A stretch of 64,000 nucleotides of DNA from Anomaloglossus baeobatrachus (lineage: Eukaryota; Chordata; Amphibia; Anura; Aromobatidae): contig NC_134355.1 of NCBI RefSeq assembly GCF_048569485.1, forward strand, positions 656,552,173 through 656,616,172. Reading direction: 5' to 3'. Numbering within the stretch: the stretch's first letter is position 1; each line of letters starts with the position of its first letter. The position numbers and the translations under genes were made by a program. Shown here piece by piece: positions 58,001-64,000 of this stretch. The notes below the pieces were generated by a model. It made no database searches. It was not told where the DNA came from and saw only the letters and a program-made list of their open reading frames with translations.

Positions 58001-58507
58001 CAGCTCCCGGCCACGATGAGGATACCCAACTCATTCCACGTCTCCCTGCTCAAGCCGGTTGTCCTGGGTCCCTTCTCCGCTGCTGCCAGTTCGGCTCCTC
58101 CACCTATTGCCGATGACGACATCTATGCGGTAAGGGATATCGTGGCCATGAAGACCGTACGGGGTCGACAGTTCTTCCTGGTGGACTGGGCAGGGTATGG
58201 TCCTGAGGATAGGTCCTGGGAGCCCCGGGAGAATGTGGGTACTCCGCTGATCCGTGCCTTCCTGTCCCGGTTGCGGGGAGGGGGGCGTGGGGGGGGGTAC
58301 TGTCACGCTCCCCGGGTCCCCTGTGCTGCCCCCCGGCTCACCTGTCACGCTCCCCGCTCTCCAGCACCCCTTGCCAGCGCGTCCCCAGCGTCCTGGTCCC
58401 CGCACCCGGCGTCCGTCGGCTTCACAGCCCCATCCTGGCCCTGCTGCTTCCTCCTCGCAGCTTCCTGCTCTGGCTTCTGGCACTCGGGCAGCGCGCATGC
58501 GCATTAG
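55055..58507 (+). CDS. chromovirus pol, long open frame
   Basis: One frame of 1150 codons. Order: aspartic protease (AYLDSGAAGNFI, about residue 30), reverse transcriptase (FTKLDLRGAYNLVRI, CNAPAVFQELVNDV, YLDDILVFSPD), RNase H (FTLEVDASSSGAGAVL, IIYTDHKNLEYL), integrase with HHCC region (HWGHASKTAGHAGQKRTW, CSSCARNKTP) and DDE core (MDFITDLPLS, VSDRGTQFTS, QSNGQVERVNQ), then a chromodomain (YAVRDIVAMKTVRGRQFFLV, DWAGYGPEDRSWEP), which in this group steers integration to particular chromatin. The frame lies in a different register from gag and runs on into the 3' LTR. Its intactness fits the near-identical LTRs. Confidence 0.95.
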   Translation: MVGEATLGAGTLSDPVTWTVQVTTGETRFTAEAYLDSGAAGNFIQQATVDKYQVPVTPLDKPLVIASVDGRPLSDTISWITKPVELRIGALHTENIALYVLPHMSHQILLGLPWLRTHEPSVSWGTGEITRWGSSCHEKCLKTIQPIRRPPVPENLPGLPSAYWSFADVFDKKESEVLPPHRPYDCAIDLLPGTTPPRGRIYPLSPAETRAMSTFITESLARGFIRRSSSPAGAGFFFVKKKEGDLRPCIDYRGLNQITVKNKYPLPLIPELFDRLRGARVFTKLDLRGAYNLVRIRSGDEWKTAFNTRDGHYEYCVMPFGLCNAPAVFQELVNDVFRDLLYVCVVVYLDDILVFSPDLQTHRENVQLVLQRLRENRLYAKYEKCVFEQSSLPFLGYIISDTGLQMDPKKVSSILNWPPPSGLKAIQRFLGFANYYRQFIPHFSALTAPLSALTKKEANPKDWSPAADAAFGSLKRAFASSPVLHRPELNRQFTLEVDASSSGAGAVLMQKSSSGKMVTCGFFSKSFSAPERNYTIGDRELLAVKLALEEWRYLLEGAVYPVIIYTDHKNLEYLRSAQRLNPRQARWSLFFARFDFQLHFRPADKNVRADALSRSFMPIEQEEETTQPIICPSKIIPVAPVTLAQIPPGKTYVSETDRQKVLHWGHASKTAGHAGQKRTWGAIVRHYWWPSLRTDVAAFVSACSSCARNKTPKHLPYGRLLPLPIPSVPWQHIAMDFITDLPLSSGHRVIWVVVDRFSKMAHFVPMAGLPSAQELADAYIHHIFRLHGFPSHIVSDRGTQFTSRFWRALCNHLGVTLDFSSAYHPQSNGQVERVNQILTSFLRHYVNAHHDDWFTLLPWAEFSHNHHISESSSSSPFHVVYGLQPSVPLPVSPSSDVPAADTVARDFATIWDSVKASLGRASLRMKRHADKRRLDPPCFSPGDLVWLASKYVRLKIPSYKLGPRYIGPFKVLNKINEVSYKLQLPATMRIPNSFHVSLLKPVVLGPFSAAASSAPPPIADDDIYAVRDIVAMKTVRGRQFFLVDWAGYGPEDRSWEPRENVGTPLIRAFLSRLRGGGRGGGYCHAPRVPCAAPRLTCHAPRSPAPLASASPASWSPHPASVGFTAPSWPCCFLLAASCSGFWHSGSAHAH

Positions 58508-59037
58508 GGCGCGCGCGCGGTCATTGACCCTTTCTTAAAGGGCCAGCGTCCATTAACAGGAAATGATGCAAAACAGGTACAGGGTATAAAGGGGGTTTAT
58601 GTCCAAGGGGGCGGGGCCTGATCTTCGTGTTTCTTAAGCTAGGAGTCAGGTCTCCTGGTGTATATGTGTATATACTCACCTATCTCTCTTGTAGAGCCGT
58701 GCCTGCCTCGCCATCCGGTCCAGACCGAATCCCGAACCCCGAACGCAGTCCATCTGCCATCCTGACAGTCCGTACCATCTCGGATCCCTGCGGTGACCTG
58801 TCATCTCGCTCCAAAGGTTCCGGACCCCGCCTGACATCTTCTCGGCTTCCGAACCTGAGCTGCGTCACCCGGACTACCACCAGTGACTCCGTGGTCCCAG
58901 GGACTTCTCCGTTATACTCCTGTGCACGGACTGTTCTGCTGCCTATAGTGCTCCAGCTACCGGACCCCTTACCACCATCTAGGAGTTCGGCCCAGTGGAT
59001 CCACCTCCTGGGTCTGCCCGTCCACCTGGCCCTGACA
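58301..59037 (+). repeat. chromovirus 3' LTR
   Basis: 737 bp, about two differences from the 5' LTR. Preceded by a G-rich polypurine tract and followed by CAATC. Confidence 0.95.
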
Positions 59038-59164
59038 CAATCTAACGAGTTTTGTGCCTTGTATATATTTATTCTGTCAACGTCTTGATGTGCAGAAAGG
59101 GATCTTAGCTTCAGTTATGAAAATGAGAACATTTCATTTTCCTTTGGCCTATTTTTGAAGGATG

Positions 59165-60290
59165 CCATGGTAGCAGAGCTATTGGAGGTGTCGAGGTAGG
59201 AGAGCTATAGGAGGTGTCGAGATAGCCATAGCTAGGAGGTGTCAAGGTAGCAGGGCTATAGGAGGTGTCAAGGTAGCAGAGCTATAGAAAGTGCTGAGAT
59301 AGCCATACCTAGGAGGTGTCAAGGTAGCATAGCTATAGGTGTCGAGGTAGCAGAGCTATAGGAGGTGTCGAGGTAACAGAGCTATTGAAAGTGTTGAGTT
59401 AGCGATAGCTTTAGGAGGTGTCGAGATAGGAAAGCTGTAAGAGATGTCAAGGTAGCAGAGCTATAGGAAGTGCTGAGATAGTCATAGTAAGTAGGTGTCA
59501 AGGTAGCAGCTATACATGTCGAGGTAGCAGAGCTATAGGAAGTGCCGAAATACCCACAGCTATAGGTGTCGAGGTAGCAGAGCTATATGAGGAGTCGAGG
59601 TAGGAGAGCTATAGGAGGTGTCAAGGTAGTAGAGCTATAGGAAGTGCTGAGATAACCATAGCTATAGGTGGTGTTGAGGTAGCAGAGCTATACGAAGTGC
59701 CAAGTCCCAAGACATGGGACTTGCCCAGGTAGCAGAACTATGGAAGGTGCTGAGAAAGCAGTGTTATAGGATTGCCGAGGTAGCAGAAATAATGCAAGAC
59801 TAGAAAGACAGAAAGCACAAATGGGGTCTTATTGCATGCAAAATGGTAAAGCAAAGGGGAAATGCTCTCACCTGGTGTGGTTGTGAGAGGCACAACTCCT
59901 GTAGAAGCATCAATAAAATGGCTGCTGAGGTTCCTTAGTGTAGGAAATCAAATACTAGGAGACAATTGATGTTATCTGCACTGCTGATGGCTCAATGAAG
60001 TTCAACGTATCATAAATGATGGACGTGCGTTTTATTATAAGTCAACGCATTTCAAACCCCGACGTTTTTCATCAGGTAGCAGAGCTATGGGAGGTGGCGA
60101 GGTAACAGAACTATAGCAGGGGCCAAGGTAACAGAGCTTTAGGAAGTGCTGAGGTAGCAAAGATGTAGGAGGTGCTGAAGTAACATATAGGAGGTGCTGA
60201 GGTAGCAGAGCTATAGCAGGGGCCGAGATAGTAGCGCTATAGGGGATGCCGAGGTAGCAGAGCTATAGGAGGTGCTAAGATAGCAGTTGT
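59165..60290. repeat. 26-bp minisatellite, interrupted by a retroposon-like insert
   Basis: Units of about 26 bp, consensus GGAGGTGTCGAGGTAGCAGA followed by GCTATA, fill 59165-59795 and 60076-60290. The units are quite diverged. The 59796-60075 stretch is different sequence, see separate entry. Confidence 0.88.
59796..60075 (-). repeat. retroposon-like insert in minisatellite
   Basis: Ends with TTTATTATAAGTCAACGCAT then TTCAAACCCCGACGTTTTTC and ATCAGG. Read on the minus strand this is CCTGATGAAAAACGTCGGGG, TTTGAAATGCGTTGAC, TTATAATAAA, the layout of a retroposon 3' end. Related layouts occur near 14755-14825 and 32970-33065. Confidence 0.45.
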
Positions 60291-60344
60291 AACAGGGCCC
60301 TTCTACTGGGGCACTCATGGGATCTATATATATAATTGCCTTAT

Positions 60345-60393
<49 letters not shown>
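60345..60393. repeat. (CTGT)n microsatellite
   Basis: About twelve uninterrupted CTGT units near the Helitron 5' end. Confidence 0.95.
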
Positions 60394-60394
<1 letters not shown>

Positions 60395-60738
60395 ATGCTC
60401 CAAAATTGTGTCCTTACGGTGACACAAAGCTGATTGGCCGCTGGGCTCGCCATGGCCCCGCCCCCACACACGGATTGGCCTCTAGCCCCGGCTCTCTGCA
60501 GGCCCCGCCCCCCTCACGCAATGCACGCTCGCTCTGGCCCAACTGACACGGAGCTCCGACTCCCAGGTGAGTACACACACACACATCAGATCACACTCAC
60601 TCTCACACACACCTCACACATCACATCCACACACTCACAACATCCTGGGATATCGCTTGCTTCTACACCGGCTCCGTCACGATCCCAGCAGCGCCAGACA
60701 TAACCTTGCGATGCTGGGATCTTGACGGAGGCCGTGAA

Positions 60739-60810
60739 CGCTGGTAACCATTGTATACATCGGGTAACTAAGGTCCCTTAGTTACCCGATGTGTATCATA
60801 GTTACCAGTG
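60739..60810. repeat. long hairpin in the Helitron
   Basis: A perfect inverted repeat, ACATCGGGTAACTAAGG and its complement, lies at 60757-60792 with a 2-base loop. The stem extends with mismatches outward to CTGGTAAC / GTTACCAG. Confidence 0.85.
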
Positions 60811-60906
60811 TACACCGGCTCCCGGTACACATGTGAAGGGAGCCGGCATTATACTCCTCTCCCCCCAGGACTAGTCCTCCCATTACAGTCCTCCTATTAT
60901 ACTCCT

Positions 60907-61850
60907 TGTGAGGCAAATCCCGGGATATGAAGATGAATTATGACTCCAGTCATAATCCCTCATCACTCCCTGGCAGTGCCCCCTCCCTTCTTGTTCTCAG
61001 TGTTCCACTTACACCTCCATGGCCATGTCCTGTGATATGGAGATGAGGTGGTGTGGGAACAATGGACACAGGATGACTCCCTGCCGTCACCCTGTAACAA
61101 GAGTTGTATCTCATTAGCAAGGCTATGGAAATAGCCAGACAGAACGACTCCAGTAAAAAATGGTTCATATCTCGCAAGCCATATTTCCGATAAATATGGC
61201 AACCATAAAAATGGTGTCTCCGCATGCGGACGATGCCGGCACACCCTTTTTATGGGAGCAGGACATTGGGAAATGCCCCAGGCGTGATATCAGCCAATGG
61301 GGAACTGGCAGACAGGTCATGAGTCCCCTCGTTCTGTAGCTAAATTCATAACTGTCACAATGAGAGCATTGGCGTCCGCCTACGACGCTCCCAGGCAAAG
61401 TTATGGCCCATATTCCATGTTGTGGATTGTCCATAACTCAAGCCAGGGGTGGAGCAGTGCTCCCTCTGAGGTCACTAAGGTAGGAGGGGACCTGGAGTTG
61501 CCCAGGTTGATAACCCTACTTCGGCCATTTTCCAGTGTTCTTTTCGCTGGGGGCACGTGTAGGAAACATCTGTGGGAAGGATCCTAGAAACCTGGGTACA
61601 GCGCCCCCCTGTGGCCAGACGCAACAAGGTAACTGCTGGAACTGTGTATGCCTGTTTGTAACCCATGCTTTGATTGTAACTGTACTCTGACATATGTATA
61701 TTCTGTAGATTCCCTATTGTATATATTGTAGTTTCTAGTGTGCTTTAGGCTGATTAAATTATATAATTAATCTTGGGCTGTTCTGTTATCTCGATCTTGA
61801 ATCCCACGTCTGTGTGTTCGGCTAATAGTTACCGTAAATCGGTTGGTGGC
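60907..61850 (+). repeat. 5' LTR of a SCAN-like-gag gypsy element (right end approximate)
   Basis: Begins TGTGAGGCAAATCCCGGG directly after the truncated Helitron. Near 61843 follows TCGGTTGGTGGCAGCG, where TGGTGGCAGCG looks like a tRNA primer-binding site, so the LTR should end close to 61845. The second LTR lies outside the window. Confidence 0.6.
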
Positions 61851-62389
61851 AGCGAATTGTGCCAAGGATTATTGTGGGGAGGCCAGTGAGATTCGGGGAG
61901 ATTTTATATATTCCGCCCGCGGAGGTCGGGGGAATATATACCTTACTCTCACCGGGGACCCTTCAATAATCGGCATAAGTAGTATAGCGGCCTCCTTGCT
62001 TATGGTCGGGCAATTCCATAATTGGCCTGACTATAAGAGGGGCGCTAGAGAGCGCGTCACGTGCTCTGTCTGTCGGTCGGGAGGTATAAAGGAGGGGTGA
62101 CCCCCACTTGTTACCCCCCGATTGTGACGTACTGGTAGCCAGCGCGGGGGGATTTCTGAGTGACCCCCCCCGGTGGTTTGTGACATATTGGTGGCATAGC
62201 GGTGGGATCGAGATAATAGTGTGTGTGAGTGTGAGACCCATACTCCCAGACACTAAAGACTGCCTGCAGCAGCTGTGGCTGCTGGGGTCTTCAGACTAGC
62301 TCAACACTAGAGTGTCAGAGTGCAGATACTGTAAGGTGTGTGGAGGCATCAGGTGTCAGTTCTGTGTCAGTGACCAAAAGTCTGCAAGA

Positions 62390-64000
62390 ATGGCTGATGG
62401 CACCAGGAGCAGAGCTATGCAACTGGCCAATGCTAAGGCAGGAGCCGAAGAGAGGGAGGACGGTGCTGTGGACAGCAATGAGGAGGTTGCCCACGAGTCC
62501 TCCAGGAGCTCGACGCCAGAAAACCGTTCTGCCGAGGACATTGCGCAACCTGGCACTGCTGGACAAGATGAGGAGGAGCTCACCCAAGGTTCCTCAACGA
62601 GCCAGATGCCAGCCCTCCGCTCTGAAAGGGACAGTGAATCGCCTAGCTCTGCAGCGTGCCGCAGATCACCACGTGCCATTCCACCGAGCCTGGGAGGCTC
62701 GGATAGCCTTCTTCAAATGGCTATGGCCCTTCTCCAGGCTGGAGACCAGAAGGGCTACAAGGAACTCCTGGCAGAGCGCAGGGCAGAGCGGCAGGCAGCG
62801 CGTGACGCTGAGGCTGCGGAGCGGCACGCAGAGCGTGAGGCTGCGGAGCGAGAGCGGCAGGCAGCGCGTGAAGAGCGAGAGCGACAGGCAGACCGTGACT
62901 ACCAGCTGCAGCTAGCTCAGCTCCGGCCCTCATCAGCCACATGTGACCTTCGAGACACCAAACTTCCAAAGGTCCGTGTTGAGGACTTCCCAGTGCTGGA
63001 GAAGGATGGAGACTTGGACTCTTTCTTGACTGCTTTTGAACGGACTTGCTTGCAGCACCATCTGGACAAGGACCAGTGGGCCAAATACCTGACCCCCCGT
63101 TTAAGGGGTAAGGCCCTGGATATCCTTGGGGACTTGCCTGCTGAGGCAGAGCAGGGCTACGACACCATCAAGCGGGCCCTGATCCAACAGTACAACCTCA
63201 CTCCAGAGTCCTACCGCAAGAAGTTCCGGAGCCTACAGAAGGGACCAAAGGACTCCTGGGCTGACCACCGGCGGGCACTTGCCCGAGCTGCCGACCACTG
63301 GACCCAAGGCCTGCAGCTTTCCACCGGACCGGAGATCCTGGACTTGTTCATCACGGAGCAACTCTTGTGGAACTGCCCTGAGGATCTCCGCCAGTTCATC
63401 CGAGACCAGAAGCCAAAGGGGTCCACGGCTACAGCTGCCCTTGCCGATGACTACACCAACAACCGGGCCCCTGAGGCCAGGAGAGCGGCCACCAGCAGCA
63501 CCTGGAGAGGGGGTAAGATGAATTCTGCGACTGCCCCACCTGCCCCTAGACTGCAGGGGGTGTCCCCCTCAACTCCCCTCTCCAGGCCCGTGGCGGAACC
63601 AAGACGGTGCCACCAGTGCAACCTACCTGGACACTTCAAGGCCATGTGCCCTCAGCGTCCCAAGGCCCCGGCTCCGTCCCCGTCCCAAGGGCCGCCCAAG
63701 GTGTATTGTGTGGGTGGGGGTGGTGGTAGGTCCCTGGACAGCTTCCAACCTGTCACCGTCGGCCGGTCTGTGACCATAGGACTGCGAGACAGCGCCTCGG
63801 AGGTGACTCTGGTGCGGCCTGAGATGGTGTCCCCCCAAGACTTGATCCCTGGAAAAACCCTCGCTGTCTCCGGGATTGGAGGCACTGACCCGGCGCTGCC
63901 TGTTGCTGACATTTATGTGGACTGGGGCGCAGGGCGGGGGGTGAGGGAGGTGGGGGTAACTGATCGGATCCCTGCAAACGTGCTACTTGGGACAGATTTG
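62390..64000 (+). CDS. gag with SCAN-like capsid, open to window edge
   Basis: From ATG 62390 (MADGTRSRAMQLANAKAG) the frame stays open for at least 537 codons. Parts in order: an acidic, serine-rich N-terminus; an Arg/Glu/Ala coiled coil at about residues 125-180 (AERRAERQAARDAEAAERHA); a capsid domain with SCAN-like helices at about residues 195-365 (VRVEDFPVLEKDGDLDSF, YLTPRLRGKALDILGDLP, LIQQYNLTPESYRKKF, LDLFITEQLLWNCPEDLR); a CCHC knuckle (CHQCNLPGHFKAMC) near residue 405; then the start of a protease-like region (LLGTDL at the edge). The SCAN domain of vertebrate zinc-finger proteins is known to derive from gag of Gmr1-like gypsy elements, and this capsid fits that type. Confidence 0.85.
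   Translation, partial: MADGTRSRAMQLANAKAGAEEREDGAVDSNEEVAHESSRSSTPENRSAEDIAQPGTAGQDEEELTQGSSTSQMPALRSERDSESPSSAACRRSPRAIPPSLGGSDSLLQMAMALLQAGDQKGYKELLAERRAERQAARDAEAAERHAEREAAERERQAAREERERQADRDYQLQLAQLRPSSATCDLRDTKLPKVRVEDFPVLEKDGDLDSFLTAFERTCLQHHLDKDQWAKYLTPRLRGKALDILGDLPAEAEQGYDTIKRALIQQYNLTPESYRKKFRSLQKGPKDSWADHRRALARAADHWTQGLQLSTGPEILDLFITEQLLWNCPEDLRQFIRDQKPKGSTATAALADDYTNNRAPEARRAATSSTWRGGKMNSATAPPAPRLQGVSPSTPLSRPVAEPRRCHQCNLPGHFKAMCPQRPKAPAPSPSQGPPKVYCVGGGGGRSLDSFQPVTVGRSVTIGLRDSASEVTLVRPEMVSPQDLIPGKTLAVSGIGGTDPALPVADIYVDWGAGRGVREVGVTDRIPANVLLGTDL

Larger units (their letters stand above)
53353..59037 (+). mobile_element. Ty3/gypsy chromovirus, very young, nearly whole
   Basis: Two 737-bp LTRs (53353-54089 and 58301-59037) start TGTCACGCTCCC and end GGCCCTGACA, with CAATC on both sides. 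They differ at only about two positions, so the insertion is very recent. The interior has gag (54104-55052) with a zinc knuckle, then one long pol frame with protease, reverse transcriptase, RNase H, integrase and a C-terminal chromodomain. A G-rich polypurine tract directly precedes the 3' LTR. Pol looks whole; gag seems to carry about one break. Confidence 0.96.
60323..60906 (+). mobile_element. Helitron 5' part, cut off by an LTR element
   Basis: Starts TCTATATATATAATTGCC right after an A, as Helitrons do (TC start, A/T target), followed by a (CTGT)n run at about 60345-60393 and a GC-rich region with GCTGATTGGCCGCTGGGCTC. It lacks the expected CTAG 3' end here, because a retroelement LTR begins at 60907. 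No Rep/helicase frame is present, so it is non-autonomous or truncated. Confidence 0.6.
60907..64000 (+). mobile_element. Gmr1-like Ty3/gypsy element, 5' part, runs off window
   Basis: LTR (60907 to about 61850), primer-binding-site-like sequence, leader of about 540 bases, then a gag frame open from 62390 to the window edge. Age and completeness cannot be judged without the second LTR; the visible part looks whole. Confidence 0.75.

Noticed and set aside
60211-60471. 86-codon frame with TDRQTDRQ
   Set aside because: Translation of the (CTGT)n microsatellite.

Overview
This is repeat-rich vertebrate DNA, most likely from a frog or toad. The evidence is a spliced vertebrate gene end, long intronic repeats, several LTR retrotransposon families (BEL/Pao, a Ty3/gypsy chromovirus, a SCAN-like-gag gypsy), a Tc1 transposon, TTA-flanked MITEs, a Helitron end and many tandem repeats. 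The amphibian assignment is inference from the repeat style. Nothing looks bacterial or viral as a whole.

Host genes. The clearest is the 3' end of a NAALADL1-like gene on the + strand: three terminal coding exons (5705-5789, 6121-6213, 11024-11207) in matching phases encode the C-terminal dimerisation domain of the glutamate carboxypeptidase II / transferrin receptor family. Its last intron (6214-11023) is swollen by a MITE, a solo LTR and a near-perfect 1.9-kb palindrome. A second candidate is a serine/proline/tyrosine-rich reading frame at 38855-39376 that I cannot name. A third, weaker one is a 263-codon tandem-repeat frame at 27882-28673.

Layout. 1-5.6 kb: MITEs, a TTAA-flanked element with a MITE inside it, and a broken cold-shock-domain relic. 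5.7-11.2 kb: NAALADL1 end. 11.2-16.5 kb: MITEs, a degenerate minisatellite, a U2 snRNA-like fragment. 16.6-27.2 kb: a three-level nest. An LTR element (flanks GGTT) that carries a cold-shock-domain ORF holds a solo LTR (flanks CTTG) in one LTR and a broken BEL/Pao element (flanks ATCAC) in its interior. 27.9-31.2 kb: two tandem arrays with 27-bp and 30-bp units. 32.5-44.1 kb: solo LTRs, a MITE, the unnamed ORF and the first ~97-bp satellite array. 45-49.6 kb: second satellite array, split by a dead Tc1 element. 50.6-59.0 kb: a solo LTR, a SINE-like copy and a very young chromovirus. 59.2-64 kb: a 26-bp minisatellite, a Helitron 5' end, then the LTR and gag of a SCAN-like (Gmr1-type) gypsy element that runs off the window.

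The most unusual signal is the cold-shock-like domain. It occurs twice in repeat-derived sequence (2.2-2.5 kb and 26.2-26.9 kb), and both copies share a variant C-terminal strand, which suggests a domain carried by a transposable-element family rather than two chance host relics.
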